A DNA stretch of 64,000 nt, taken from NCBI GenBank assembly GCA_016584305.1, contig JACEEZ010021714.1, positions 641,977-705,976 on the forward strand. Reading direction: 5' to 3'. Source of the DNA: Chionoecetes opilio. Its lineage: Eukaryota > Arthropoda > Malacostraca > Decapoda > Majidae. The notes beneath the pieces were generated by a model. It was not told where the DNA came from and did no database searches. It was given only the letters and a program-made list of their open reading frames with translations. Made by a program: the position numbers and the translations under genes. Below are positions 19,689-33,109 of this stretch, one piece after another (within the stretch, counting starts at the first letter, position 1; the number at the start of each line of letters is the position of its first letter).

Positions 19689-19714
19689 CTGCAGGGAGGA
19701 GGAAAGGGAGCTGA

Positions 19715-20094
19715 CATTTGTGATTTTTAAGGAATATCTGGAAGTATCGTGTCATTGTGAATTGGCTGAAATAGGGACTTCTAATCACTGTAACTGAAAA
19801 CTGACTCCAGATTCGTGTTCAGCATGCCCGATAACTGCTAGGAACTCATTTTCAAGCAAATCTATTTATCAAAAAATATTGCAAATTTTGAAAGGCATAA
19901 AAAAATATTTTGCCCTTGCAAAATTTCCAATATTTTTTGAGAAATACATTTGCTTGAAAATTTGTTCCTAGCAGTTATCGGGCATGCTGAACACGAATCT
20001 GTAGTCAGTTTTCAGTTACAATGATTAGAAGTCCCTATTTCACCCAAATTCACAATGACAGGGATACTTCCAGATTTCCTTAAAAATCACAAAT
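19715..20094. repeat. 380-bp long palindrome (about 175-bp arms)
   Basis: Arms 19715-19890 and 19922-20094 are inverted copies (catgcccgataactgctagg against its complement; atttgtgatttttaagga against its complement). The AT-rich loop itself pairs (aaaaatatt). No target duplication is obvious. It lies 27 bp from the CCDC93 exon acceptor. Confidence 0.85.
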
Positions 20095-20189
20095 TAGACA
20101 AAACTTACTACAAGACATAACAATATGAATAGCCATTGCTAGTTTAATTTCATTACTTCAATACTCCATTTACAGGATGGATATAGTTG

Positions 20190-20662
20190 TTGTTAGAAAA
20201 AAGTGCAGAGAAGGATGACCAAAATGATACAAGGGATGCGTAACTTTAGTTATGAGAGGAGATTGGAAGTTATTAAAATTACACTCACTCGAGAGGACGC
20301 AGAGTAAAGGGGCGATCTGATAGAAATTTTTAAGTGGATAAAGGGATTATAAAGGAGAGGTAGGAAAAGTTCTTACGGCTTTTAACCAGGGTAGAACAAG
20401 AAGAAACGGATTCAAGCTGTAAAAAGCGTAGATTTAGAAAGGAAATAGGGAAAAAAATGGTTACAAATAGGGGGGTGAATGATTGGAATGGACTCAGTAG
20501 ACAGGTAGTTAGTGCTGAGTCATTGGGGAGCTTTAAAGGGGAGCTGGATAGGTTCATGGATGGGGATGAAAGGTGGATGTAAGTAGTGTTCGGTGACAGG
20601 AACTACCACGTGTAGGTCTCGCGGCCTCTTGTAGCTTCCTTATTTTCTTATGTTCTTATGTA
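20190..20662 (+). mobile_element. LINE 3' end, longest copy (CR1/jockey-like)
   Basis: Frame fragments RRMTKMIQGMRNFSYERRLE and RGDLIEIFKWIKG, then the WNGLSRQVVSAESLGSFK region and FMDGDERWM. The RRxTKMIPxLxxLSYExRL and RGDLIExFKI motifs are standard in CR1/jockey reverse transcriptase C-termini. Several frameshifts and stops; inactive. Ends in the ttattttcttatgttcttat tail. Confidence 0.82.
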
Positions 20663-20799
20663 CAACGATCAGTATTAGTATTTTCAGTATTAGTAGTAGT
20701 ATTATTCGGTGGGATTCTATCAGTCTTTTGCCTTTACAGACTCATGTTATCTCCTATCTGCTATACTCTCTCTCTCTCTCTCCCCGCCACCCAACACAC

Positions 20800-20955
20800 C
20801 TGCACCGAGGCCAAGGTGCCGCCGACCTGCCTGAGGGTCTCCTGCTGCTGCTGCTGCCGAGGGTCCGAGTGGTGGCGCAGAAACTCATGCACGGCAAACT
20901 TCCTCGTCTCATCTCCGAACTCCTCCCTCGTCTCCAGCGCCTTCTTGACCAACCA
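20800..20955 (-). CDS. CCDC93: CCDC93, exon with WLVKKALETREE segment
   Basis: Minus-strand exon of exactly 52 codons, acceptor gtgtgcAG before TGGTTG, donor GTGCAG|GTGTGT, phase 0 both ends. It encodes WLVKKALETREEFGDETRKF, then AVHEFLRHHSDP, a five-glutamine run and VGGTLASVQ. Vertebrate CCDC93 has QWLVKRAIET(K/R)EEMGDYIRS at this point. Joining to the exon upstream gives IFPVIQ-WLVKK, as expected. This belongs to the N-terminal calponin-homology-like (NN-CH) part of the protein. The sequence is clean, without frameshifts, unlike the three upstream exons. Confidence 0.93.
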
Positions 20956-20982
20956 CTGCACACCGAAGGAGAGAAGAAGGGT

Positions 20983-21004
20983 AGTAGTAGTAATAGTAGT
21001 AGTT

Positions 21005-21049
<45 letters not shown>

Positions 21050-21133
21050 ATAGTAATAGTAATAGTAGTAGTAGTAGTAGTAGTAGTATTTAATAGTAAT
21101 AGAAATAGAAATGTAGTGTAGTAGTAGTAGTAA

Positions 21134-21171
<38 letters not shown>

Positions 21172-21250
21172 TTTATTTAGTAGGAGTAGGAGTAGGAGTG
21201 GGAAAGTAGTTAGTAGTAGTAATAGATAGAAAAGTAGAGTGTGGGAATTT

Positions 21251-21281
<31 letters not shown>

Positions 21282-21321
21282 TAGTAATAGTAGGAGTAGG
21301 AGTGGGAGTAGGAGTGGGAGT

Positions 21322-21359
<38 letters not shown>

Positions 21360-21481
21360 AGTAGTAGTAGGTAGTAGTAGTGGGTAGTAGTAGTATATTA
21401 GTAGTAGTAGTAGTAGTAGTAGGAGTAGGAGAGTAGTAATAGTAATAGTAGTAGTAGTATTTAGTAGTAGTAATAGTAATA

Positions 21482-21513
<32 letters not shown>

Positions 21514-22370
21514 TAGTATTTAGTAGTAGTAGGGTAGGATAGGAGTAGGAGTAGTGGGAGTAGAAATAGTAGTAGTATAGTAGTAGTAGTAGTAGTAGTG
21601 GGTAGGGTAGGAGTAGAGTGGGAGTAGGAGTAGTAGTAGTAGTAGTAATAGTAAGGTAGTATTAGTATAGTAGTAATAGTAGTAGTAGAAAGTATAGTAT
21701 AGTAAGGTAGGTAGTAGTATAATAGGAGTAGGACAGTAGTAATAGAAAATAGTAAGTAGTAGTTAGTAAAATAGTAGAAATTAGAAATAGAGTAAGTATT
21801 TAGAGTAGTAGTATAGTAGTAGGATAGAGTAGTGTAGTAGTAGTAGTATAGTAATAGTAATATATAGTAGTAGTAGTAGTAGTAGTATAGTATAGTAGAG
21901 TAGTAGTAGGAGAGGAGTAGAGTAGTAGTAATAGTAATAGTAGTAGTAGTAGTAGTAGTAGTAGTAGAGTAGTAGTAGGGAGTAGAGTAGGAGTAGGAGT
22001 GGGAAAGTAGGATAGTAGTAGTAGAAAATAGTAATAGTAGTATTAGTATAGAAAGTAGTAGTAGTATTAGTAAGTAGTATAGTAGTAGTAGAAATATAGG
22101 AGTAGGAGTAGGAGAGAGTAGAGTAATAGTACAATAGTAAGAGTAGTAGAAAGTATAATAGTAGTATTAGTAGTAGTAGTATATAAGTAAGTTAAGTAGT
22201 AGTAGTAGTAGTAGTAGAGAGAGTAGTAATAGTAGTAGTAGTAAAGTAATATAGTAGTAGTAGTAGTAGAGTAGTAGTATAATAGTAGTAGTAGTAGTAG
22301 TAGAAGTATTAGTAGTAGAAAAGTAGTAGTAGTAGTAGTAGAATAATAAATAGAGTAGTAATATCAATAA
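20983..22370. repeat. (AGT)n trinucleotide array, 1.4 kb
   Basis: TAG/AGT units with many AAT, AGG and single-base interruptions that increase to the right, in a CCDC93 intron. Confidence 0.95.
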
Positions 22371-22471
22371 TATAGTGGTTGTAAAATTAATAGCAGCAAT
22401 AGAAGAGAAGTAGCAGCTTGTATATAAGAAAGTAGTATCAAAATGGGTGTAGTAGGTGCATGAAAGTTATA

Positions 22472-25400
22472 TCACACCCCACACACACACACACACCACA
22501 GACAAAACACACACCACACACACACAACACCCCCAGACATACACACACACCACAGACATACACACACCCCACAGACATACACACACACCACAGACATACA
22601 CACACACCACGACATACACACACACCACAGACATACACACACACCACGACCATACACACACACCACAGAACATACACACACCCCACAGACATACACACAC
22701 ACACAGAAATACACACACACCAGACATATACACACACACACACCACAGCCCATACACACACACCACAGACATACACACACCACAGACATACACCCCACCA
22801 CAGACATACACACACCCCACGACATACACACACACCACAGACATACACACACCCACAGACATACACACACACCACAGACATACACAACACCACAGACATA
22901 CCACACACCACAGACTTTACACACACACCACAGACATACACAACACACCACGGGACATACACACACACCACAGACATACACACACACCACAGAAATACAC
23001 ACACACCACAGACATACACACACACCACAGACATACACACACACCACAACATACACACACACCACAGACATACACACACCCCAAGACATACACACACACC
23101 ACAAAAACACACACACCACAGACATACACACACACACAGACATACACACACACCACAGACATACACCACACACACAGACATACACACACACCACAGACAT
23201 ACACACACACCCAGACATACACACACACCACAGACATACACACACACCACAGACATTACACCAACCCACAGACATACACACACACCACAGATTATACACA
23301 CACCCAACATAACACACACCACAGACATCCCACACACCCACAGACATACACACACACCACAGACATACCACACACCACAACATACACACACACCACAGAC
23401 ATACACAACCACAGACCACACACCCACGACTACACAACACACCAACCAACACCCACCACAAATACACACACCACCACGATTATACACACACCCCCAGACA
23501 TCACACACACCACAACATACACACCCCACAGACATACACACACACCACAGATATATCACACACACACACCACAGACATACCCCACCACCACAGACTACAC
23601 ACACACCACAGAATACACACACACCCCAGACAACACACACCCACAGACATCACCACACACAGATAATACACACACACACACCACAGACATACACAACACC
23701 ACCGACATACACACACACACCATACACACACACCACAGACATCACCCACCAAGACATACCACACCCAGCATACCACACACACAGACAACACACACACCAC
23801 AGACATACACACACACCACAGACATACAAACACACCACAGATATACACACACACCACAGACATACACACACACCACAGACATACACACACACAAAAGACA
23901 TACAACACACCACAGACATACACAAACACCACAGAATACACACACACCACAGACATACACACACACCACAGACATACACACAAAACCACAGACATACACA
24001 CACACCACAGACATACACACACACCACAGACATACACACACACCACAGACATAACACACACACCCAAAATACACACACACCACAGACATACACACACACC
24101 ACAGACATACACACACACCACAGACATACACACACCCACCGGGACATACCCACACACACCACAGACATACACACACACCACAGACATACACACACACCAC
24201 AGACATACACACACACCACAGACATACACACACACCACAGACATACACACACACCACAGATATAAAACACACACCACACCACAGACATACACACACACCA
24301 CAGACATACACACACCACAGACATACACACACACACAGACATACACACACACCACAGACATACACACACACCACAGATATATACACACACCCAGATATAT
24401 ACACACACCCCACAGACATACACACACACCACAGACATACACACCACCACAGACATACACACACACCACAGACATACACACACACCACAGACATACACAC
24501 ACACCCAAAGGACATACACACACACCACAGACATACACACACACCACAGACATACACCCCACACCACAGACATACACACACACCACAGACAACACACACA
24601 CCACAGACATACACACACACCACAGACATACACACACACCACAGACATACACCAACACCACAGACTACACACACCCACAGAAAATACACACACACCACAG
24701 ACATACACACCCCACACAGACATACACACAAAACCACAGACATACACACACACCACAGGACATACACACACACCACAGACATCCCACACACACCACAGAC
24801 ATAACACACACCACAGACATACACACACACCACAGACATACACACACACCACAGACATACACACACACCACAGACATACACACACACCACAGACATACAC
24901 ACACCCCACGGGACAATACCCCACACACCAAGACATACACACACACCACAGACATACACACCCCACCACAGACATACACACACACCACAGACATACACAC
25001 ACCACCACAGACATACACACACCACAGACATACACACACACCACAGACATACACACACCCCACAGACATACACACACACCACAGACATACACACCCACCA
25101 CGGGATAATACACACACACAACACCACAGACATACACACACACCACCGACATCACACACCACAGACATACACACACACCACAGACATACACACACACCAC
25201 AGACATACACACACACCCGGGACAAAACACACACACCACAGATATATACACACACACCACAGACATACACACACACCACAGACATACACCCCACACCACA
25301 GACATACACACACACCACAGACATCCCACACACACCACAGACATACACAAAACACCACAGACATACACACACACCACAGACATACACACACACCACAGAC

Positions 25401-28382
25401 ATCACACACACCACAGACATACACACACACCACAGACATACCCCACACACCACAGACATACACACACACCACAGACATACACACACACCACAGACATACA
25501 CACACACCACAGACAAAAACACACCCACAGACATACACACACACCACAGACATACACACCACACAGACATACACACACCCACGGGACATACACACACACC
25601 ACCGACATACAAAACACACCACAGACATACAAACACACCAAAAGACATACACACACACCACAGACATACACACACCCCACAGATATATACACACACACAC
25701 ACCACAGACATACACACACACCACAGACATACACACACCACAGACATACACACACACCACAGACATACACACACACCACGGGACATACACACACACCACA
25801 GACATACACACACACCACAGACATACACACACCACAGACATACACACACACCACAGACATACACACACACCACAGACATACACACACACCACGGGACATA
25901 CACACACACCACAGACATACACACACACCCAGACATACACACACACCACAGACATACCACACACCACAGACATACACACAACCACAGACATACACCCCAC
26001 ACCACAGACATACACACACACCACAGACATACACACACACCACAGACATACACACACACCACAGATATATACACACACACCCAAGACTACACACACACAC
26101 AGACATACACACACACCACAGACATACACACACACCACGATATATACACACACACCACCACCACAGACATACACACACACCACAGACATACACACACCAC
26201 AGACATACACACACACCACAGACATACACACACACCACAACATACACACACACCACAGACATACACACACACCACAGACATACACACACCACAGACAAAA
26301 CACACACCACAGACATACACACACACCCCCAGACATACACACACACCACAGATATATACACACACACACACCACAGACATACACACACACCACAGACATA
26401 CACACACACCACAGACATACAACACACCACAGACATACACACACACCACAGACATCACACACACCACAGACATACACACACACCACAGACATACACACAC
26501 ACCACAGACATACACACACACCACAAAACAACACACACACCACAGACATACACACACCCCACAGACATACACACACACCACAGACATACACACACACCAC
26601 AGACATACACACACCCACAGACATACACACACCCCACAGACATACAACACACCACAGACATACACACACCCCACAGACATACACCCCACCCCACAGACAT
26701 ACACACACACCACAGACATACACAACACCACAGGACATACACACACACCACAGACATACACACACACCACAGACATACACACACCCCCACAGACATACAC
26801 ACACACACAGACATACACACACACCACAGACATACACAAAACACCACAGACATACACACACACCACAGACATACACACACACCACAGACATACACACACA
26901 CCACAGACATACACACACACCACAGACATAACACACACCAAGACATACACACACACCACAGACATACACACAAAACCACAGACATACACACACACCACAG
27001 ACATACACACACCACCACAGACATACACACACCCCCGACATACACACACACCACAAAACATACACACACACCACAGATATATACACACACACACACCACA
27101 GACATACACACACCCCAACAGACATACACACACCACAGACATACACACACACCACAGACATACACACACACCACAGAATACACACACACCACAGACATAC
27201 ACACACACCACAGACATACACACACACCACAGACTTTACACACACACCACAGACTTTACACACACACCACAGACTACACACACACCACAGACATACACAC
27301 ACCCCAACAGACATACCCCACACACCACAGACATAACACACACCACAGATATATACACACACACACACCACAGACATACACACACACCACAGACATACAC
27401 ACACACACAGATATATACACACACACCACCACAGACATACACACACACCACAGACATACACACACACCACAGACATACACACACACCACAGACATACACA
27501 CACACCACAGACATACACACACACCACAGACATACACACACACCACAGACAACACACACCACAGACATACACACAAAACCCACAGACATACACACACACC
27601 ACAGACTACACCACACACCACAGACATACACACACACCACAGACATACACACACACCACAGACATACACACACACCACAGATATATACACACACACACAC
27701 CACAGACATACACACACACCCACAGACATACACACACACCACAGATATAAAAACACACCACACACCACAGACATACACACCACCACAGACATACACACAC
27801 ACCACAGACATACACACACACCACAAAACTACACACACACCACAGACATACACACACCCCACAGATATATACACACACACACACCACAGACATAAAACAC
27901 ACCACCACAGACATACACACACCACAGACTTTACACACACACCACAGACAATCCCACAAAACACCACAGAATACACCACACCCCCAGACATACACACACC
28001 CCACAGACATACACACACACCACAGACATACACACACACCACAGACATACACACACACCACAGACATACACCACCCCACAGACATAACACACACCACAGA
28101 CATACACACACACCACAGACATACACACACACCACAGACATACACACACACCACAGACATCCCACACACACCACAGACATACAACACAACCACAGACATA
28201 CACACACACCCACAGATATACACACACACCACAGACATACACACACACCAAGACATACACACACACCACAGACTACACACACACCACAGACTTTACACAC
28301 ACACCACAGATATATACAACACACACACCACAGACATCCCACACACAACACAGACATACACACACCACAGACACACACACAC
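22472..28382. repeat. 5.9-kb satellite of a 19-bp unit (cagacatacacacacacca)
   Basis: About 300 units of CAGACATACACACACACCA; exact 19-bp spacing is seen, for example, at 24181, 24200 and 24219. Variants with cagatatatac, cgggacat and cagacttta recur. Frames on both strands stay open for hundreds of codons because the unit lacks stops, but they are pure repeat peptides. Intronic to CCDC93. Confidence 0.95.
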
Positions 28383-28384
28383 AA

Positions 28385-28575
28385 AGAAGTACAGCTTCCA
28401 TCATAGACATGTAGAAGTTTGGAATGGACTAAATGAGGTGATATCGGCAAAGAATGTGTACTAGTTGAAAGAACGACTGGATAAATGTAGCTACGGAGAC
28501 AGGACCCCACCAGTGTAGCTCAGGCCCTGTAAAACGCAACTAGGTAAAGACACACACACACACCACTGACACACA
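28385..28575 (+). mobile_element. LINE 3' end with (CA)n tail, second copy
   Basis: Frame piece reading HRHVEVWNGLNEVISAKNV and LKERLDKCSYGDRT, typical of a decapod LINE C terminus. It is followed by caggccctgtaaaacgcaac, taggta and a CA tract, the same order as 3085-3255. Confidence 0.65.
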
Positions 28576-28621
28576 CATACACACCCCATACACACACACC
28601 ATACATACACACAACACACAC

Positions 28622-28734
28622 CTGGATGACTGGGAAGATGTGTATGGCATCAAAGGCCCTGGTTTTTGGTGAGGCTCAAGGCGGGGAGGACAGCCATCGA
28701 CCGCCCCACACTCACTATCCTCTCCGTCAGCGCT
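28622..28734 (-). CDS. CCDC93: CCDC93, exon with ALTERIVSV / LEPHQ / IHIFPVIQ, frameshifted
   Basis: Minus-strand exon, acceptor cattgcAG, donor ATCCAG|GTGTGT. Three conserved blocks occur in the right order but in three frames: ALTERIVSVGRSMA, CPPRLEPHQ and FDAIHIFPVIQ. The vertebrate protein reads ALTEKIVSV...[23 protein letters not shown]. The exon is 113 nt where 112 would be in phase, so the indels net to +1. Splice sites and conserved codons are intact, which points to sequence error rather than a pseudogene. The leading A completes an isoleucine codon split with the previous exon. Confidence 0.85.
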
Positions 28735-28749
28735 CTGCAATGCCAAACA

Positions 28750-28944
28750 CAGATAGATAAATAGATAGATAGATAGTTATTGACCACAGCATTAAAAATT
28801 TAACAACTATTCATTAATAAATAGACAAAAACACATAATGTCTAACAATGAAACCTTCCCACAAATTTGAGTCACAAAACTGGTGTCCAACAAAAAACCC
28901 TCCATAAACTACTAAACACATATCATTCAACAAGCAGGTTACTA
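28750..28944. other. Intron, no other feature seen
   Basis: AT-rich, with a short (AGAT)n at 28752-28775. Confidence 0.5.
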
Positions 28945-29285
28945 CACACACACTGCAGCAAGAGTAGTTAGAGGGACACACACGCACACCACACACAAAA
29001 GGTGGTCCAAATTCCTAACAAGGCAATGCTAAACACACCCACTGGAGCAAAAGTAGAAGGGAGGCGGGGGAAAAAGAGGGACGCACACACACACACACAA
29101 TAAAAAGGTGGACCTAACACAGTAATGTCAAACACACACACTCCCGCAGGAGGAGGAGGAGAAGTGAGGAGGAGGAGGAGGAGGAGGAGGAGGAGGAGGG
29201 AGGAAGGAGGAGGAGGAGGAGGAGGAGGAGAGGAGGAGGAGGAGGAGGAGGGACAACAAAATAGTGGTTCTAACAAGGCTACCCT
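28945..29285. repeat. Three degenerate 110-120 bp repeats with a GGA tract
   Basis: Each unit has a cacacacac stretch, aaaaggtgg(a/t)cc(a/t)aa, and a taacaaggcaatg/gtaatgtcaaacac segment. The last is expanded into a GGA array (29150-29253). Confidence 0.6.
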
Positions 29286-29337
29286 GCAGGAACGACGGAC
29301 GGACAGAAGAGGTTTACAGATGCTGGTTAAGACTCAC

Positions 29338-29433
29338 ATTTTCTGCCCAAAATGGTGAGGTTTTCATGGAAAGAGAAGGTCAACATCAACATCAAATTAC
29401 AGGTTTCAATGACCAGGTCATGCCACCCACGAT
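29338..29433 (-). CDS. CCDC93: CCDC93, exon with IVGGMTW...[12 protein letters not shown], frameshifted
   Basis: Minus-strand exon, acceptor gtcctcAG before ATCGTG, donor AAAAT|GTGAGT. It begins IVGGMTW and, after a shift, gives the nucleotide pattern for ET CN-DVDVDLL, then HENLT and GQK. Vertebrate CCDC93 reads [31 protein letters not shown]. At least three small indels are needed (TGGTCATTG lacks about two bases, a T is missing before GATGTTGAT, extra T in ATTTTGGG). The terminal AT joins the A of the next exon to restore isoleucine, so intron phase is conserved despite the errors. Confidence 0.85.
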
Positions 29434-29525
29434 CTGAGGACAAGGTCAAGGTGTGGGGGTCAGGTCATACCAACAAAACGAAGGAATTTAAAAACTAAAC
29501 GACACACATGAAGAGGACAAGGGCC

Positions 29526-29742
29526 TTAACCCCTTGAGAAGACCCTGAACGTAATTTCCATGAAATTTTGGGTACCATTAGACAATTTTTTGACTATAAG
29601 CAATATTTATAGCTATGCCCTGTTTAGTATCCTTGTCCACTAATAATTTGGTATATTCAGTGACTTTTCGTAATTATAGGGCTCGAAAAACCACACAATT
29701 TTTATAGCCAAGGAAAGATCTGGGGCGTAAAGGGGTTTTTAA
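29526..29742 (+). mobile_element. piggyBac-like MITE, copy in CCDC93 intron
   Basis: TTAACCCCTTGAGAAGACCC on the left and gatctggggcgtaaaggggt on the right, in the same order as 15043-15253. The right TTAA is blurred by a T/A run. Confidence 0.72.
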
Positions 29743-29827
29743 AAAACAATTTGTCAGGATGTGTACACGTTTAAAAGACATGTTTCATTCTTTCCCACAC
29801 AAACGGGAGCAGCAAGTCGTTTCGCAC

Positions 29828-29935
29828 CTTGTAAAAAGGGGGGACAGGCCTTTGTTTGGCGCGCCCTGAAGTACCCCCCCCCCCCCCGCCACCAGCAACT
29901 CCCGATCTCCACAGCCCCTCGGCCCTTCCCCCCGG
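29828..29935 (-). CDS. CCDC93: CCDC93, exon with [21 protein letters not shown], degraded
   Basis: Minus strand, donor TTACAAG|GTGCGA at 29828-29827. Readable pieces are GTGGAGATCGGG-GTTGCTGGTGGCG (VEI-ELLVA), then an overlong G run where GCGGCGGGG is expected, then TACTTCAGGGCGCGC (YFRAR) and AAAGGCCTGTCCCCC (KGLSP). The vertebrate counterpart is [20 protein letters not shown]. The exon ends in phase 0 and leads into IVGGMTW. The 5' boundary cannot be fixed because this region is heavily corrupted; the start codon should lie in or just upstream of it. Confidence 0.7.
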
Positions 29936-30109
29936 ACGTAAAACCCGGGCACAAAACATAACAACAGGGGAACATAAAAAAAAAAGGGTTTTAGGGCTGA
30001 ACAAAAATAAAACAGTAGTAATGGGAATAGTAATAGTAGAAAGTAGAAAGTAAGTAGTAGTAATTTTGGGGAGCGGGGTAGAACCCAAAAAATAGTAGCT
30101 TAATAGTGG

Positions 30110-30215
30110 TACATAAAACATAAGAACTAAAAAAATAAGAAAATAAGAAAATAAGAAAATAAGAACAAAAGAAAATAAAAACATAAGAAAAAAAGAACAT
30201 CAGAACGAAAAGAAC
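30110..30215. repeat. (AAAATAAG)n tail-like repeat
   Basis: Repeats of aagaaaataagaaaataaga, the reverse of the LINE tail repeat; probably an expanded LINE tail without a recognisable body. Confidence 0.6.
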
Positions 30216-30219
30216 ATAA

Positions 30220-32640
30220 AAACTTTAAGGAAGGTCACTTTTTGGGGGGCCGGGGTGGTTGCCTGCCAGGGCAAAAACGATTTCCCCCCGGCTTGAAATG
30301 CCTATCCCAATAGGGTATAAAAAAAATTCCCTTTTTTTTTCAATTTTGGGGGCATCCCAAATTTTCCTATGAAAAAAGGAATTCAAAAAGCCGATTTTAT
30401 AAATTCCCCCTTTTTTTTTTGCATTTGGCAATTTTTCCCTATGAAAAATTCCGCACTTTTATATTAAAAACCCTTATCGAAAAAAAGGCTTAAATGAAAA
30501 CCAGTGTCCGGTTGGTCCTGTGTATTGTTTAAAGGAAACCAATATTTTTTTTCCAAATGACTAGCGGGTAAGCTTTTTTCTGATTTTTTGGTTAATCAGG
30601 CACTACATCACAGTGTCACGGGGCCCCTCCGTTGGCCTAGTTTTTTTCCCCCTTTCATGTCCTTCTTGGGACCTAAAGCAGGGCATGGTCCCCCGGTGGG
30701 GGGTCCCGAACCCGGGGATAAAACCCGTCTTGGCCCTGCCCCACCATTGCGGGGCCGAACCCCCTCGTCACCTGCTTCCCACCTTTCGGTTCCCCTAAAG
30801 TGTGGAAAAGAAAACCCGGGAAAAACCTCGTAGGGCTTGCCCGGGATCCCCTTTGGATCGGGTCCCCGGGAACGGGTGAAAAGGTGAACCCGGGCCTCGT
30901 GAAACCGGGCCCGGGGCTCCCAAACTGATCAGTTGCCCTGAAAAGCTGGGGGCCCTTGCCAAGTTCACCCTTGGGTGTAAAGGGCGAGGTCTTACACTGG
31001 CTCCCCATACCCCTTTCGCCACCCCTTTCAGTTAAAAAAATCTGGGTCACGGGAACCTGCGGTCTTTCCTCACTCTGACTCCCCAATCAGCGAGAGGGGG
31101 GAAACACTTTCCCTGAGGGGTGCAAAACCATGCTCCGGGGTCCGCACAGAAGGTCACACCCTGTTTGGACCTTCTGGGGCTGCGACCTCATCACTCTGAG
31201 CTGCGTGGGATGTGTTTGGGGGCCGGGCCTCTAGTCTGTGGTAAAACCCTTGAGGGCCCTAGTAAATTTTAAAAGTACACCCTTGCAGGGCTTACTTGAC
31301 AAGGTTTTCCCCAGGGGGTGTTCAGTTTTTGGGCCAGTCAGTCCATGTTTTCTGGTCCACATTTACACGAGCGATTGGGCTGTGGTGAGCCATCTGGAGG
31401 GGGACCCCCTTGCCCAAAATTGATCTCCTGCAGCTCGGATGGAAAACCCCCCCCGTTTAAACGGCCTGGCCCAGCGTGGAAGCCCTGCTGGTCGTAAACC
31501 ATGTTGACCGGGGAATTACCCCGGGTATCCCCCGTGAGATCTTCAGACGCCGGCCTCCTCTAAATTTTTGCGTTTTTACTGATTTATTCAGGGCGGACAG
31601 CAACTGAAACCGGGGCCCGGGGAACCCGTGTCAGATGAGGTAGGCCCGTCGATGCGGGTAAAAGGGTTTGGCGCGGGGGGGAAAATTTGTGTGTGTTGCA
31701 AAAAGCAAATACCCCAAAAGAGCTTGCGTCCCCGCATCTTCCCCAAAAATGGGCGTAGGAACCCCCCCTTTCCAAACCGGGTTTTTGGCCCTTTTTTGAG
31801 CCCAACCTTGGGCATTTCCCGACAGTGGGTCGGTGGAGGGGATGTCACCACAAAATCATAGAGAGCCTGAGCCCCCTTTTAACCAGGTTTTCTCATTGGC
31901 ACCGGGGTCCCCCTGGTAAAAAAGGAAAAAGGTCCCTTTCCCCCAGAGGGCCCCCTCTGTCACTGACACTGCCCCTTTCCCTTTACGGGCGGGCACCAAA
32001 AGCCCGGGCCCTTGCCTTCCCCTCCCTAAAAAACCCAATCCAATATTTTTGGGTCCCCTGGTTGGGAATGTCTTTTATAACAAAAATATTTTTTTTTCAA
32101 CTTTGGCATGTCAATTTCCTATGAAAAAATGGAATTCTAAAACGATTTTATCTGTTCCATTTTTGCAGTTGGGGCAATTCAATATTTCAAAATAGCACTT
32201 TAACTAAAGTTTTGCATATAAATTTTAAAAGTCCATTTTTTTTCCTTTGCAAGAAGTGCTCAAATCAAAAAATTGAAGAGGGCCCAAAACCCCCCTTACA
32301 AAATTTAAATTTTTAAAAAAAAAACACCCTGCCAAATTTGAAATAATCTAGGAAATTTTACTTTTCATTGGACCTAAAGGCGTACCCTAACCCATACAAT
32401 TTTGCATTTAAAAAAAAATATGATACAAAAAGGGAAAAAAGCTGGAGTTTTGTGGTTTAGCCAAACCCAAAAAAACCCTGGGACCCAATTTTTTTAAGCA
32501 TCTGAAATGTTAAAAAATTTCCCCCAAAAATCTGCCCGGATCCCCTTGGGAATTTTTTTCACAAAACATATTTTCTTGAATTAATTAATAAAATCCAAAA
32601 CTATGGGGCTTTAACCCAAAAAGATGCCAAACAGTAAAGA
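30220..32640. other. Degraded, homopolymer-inflated sequence without a recognisable gene
   Basis: Abundant runs of gggg, cccc, aaaa and tttt and odd dinucleotides such as gggccc. Frames of 60-140 codons on both strands show no family signature or splice-bounded exon. Several features around it are recognisable only as corrupted copies of elements seen cleanly elsewhere, so this stretch should be treated as low-quality consensus. Confidence 0.6.
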
Positions 32641-32664
32641 TAGAGCTTATAAAACCCCCTTTTA

Positions 32665-32935
32665 CCGTAGGGAAAAACTATGTCGCCCGTAAATCGCCAC
32701 TGCACTAATGTCGCCCGGCACCAAAATATTTCGAAAATTTTTGCATCCCCACAGGGTTTTATGGGCCACTGAAGACGCATGCACAGTAGGTTTTTTATTT
32801 GTACATCACACTACTGTCTTCAGTGGCACATACAAAATCTGTAGTGTGCTAAAATTCGTTAAAAATATTGTACCAAAGGCGACAAATTAAAGGGAGTGGC
32901 GAGTGGGCTGGCGATTTAGGGGTTATCTAGGGAAG
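32665..32935. mobile_element. Palindromic TA-MITE, corrupted copy
   Basis: Recognisable as the 10880-11137 family: ccactgcactaatgtcgccc, ggccactgaagacgcatgca, cttcagtggcacata. Many substitutions toward neighbouring homopolymers. Confidence 0.75.
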
Positions 32936-33109
32936 GGGTTTTGATTAGGGTTTTATCAGGTCAATGAATCGCCGCGTTACAAAAAAATAGGTGGAAAAAT
33001 AAAATTTCTAACAATCACAGACGGAATAAAAAAGCCGCCGGATTTTCAGTTCCCCCCCATTGGGGGGGACGGGCAGTCAGTTCCCCACAAACCCGTAATT
33101 GACACCAAA

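Noticed and set aside
22456..28510. Open frames of 300-800 codons rich in His/Thr/Pro or Cys/Val
   Set aside because: They are translations of the 19-bp repeat, whose unit lacks stop codons in most registers. No domain, no splice or start context, and the same peptide pattern occurs on both strands.
30600..31860. Possible protein-coding gene from frames of 60-137 codons
   Set aside because: Frames on both strands overlap, composition is homopolymer-inflated, and no motif or splice-bounded block could be matched.
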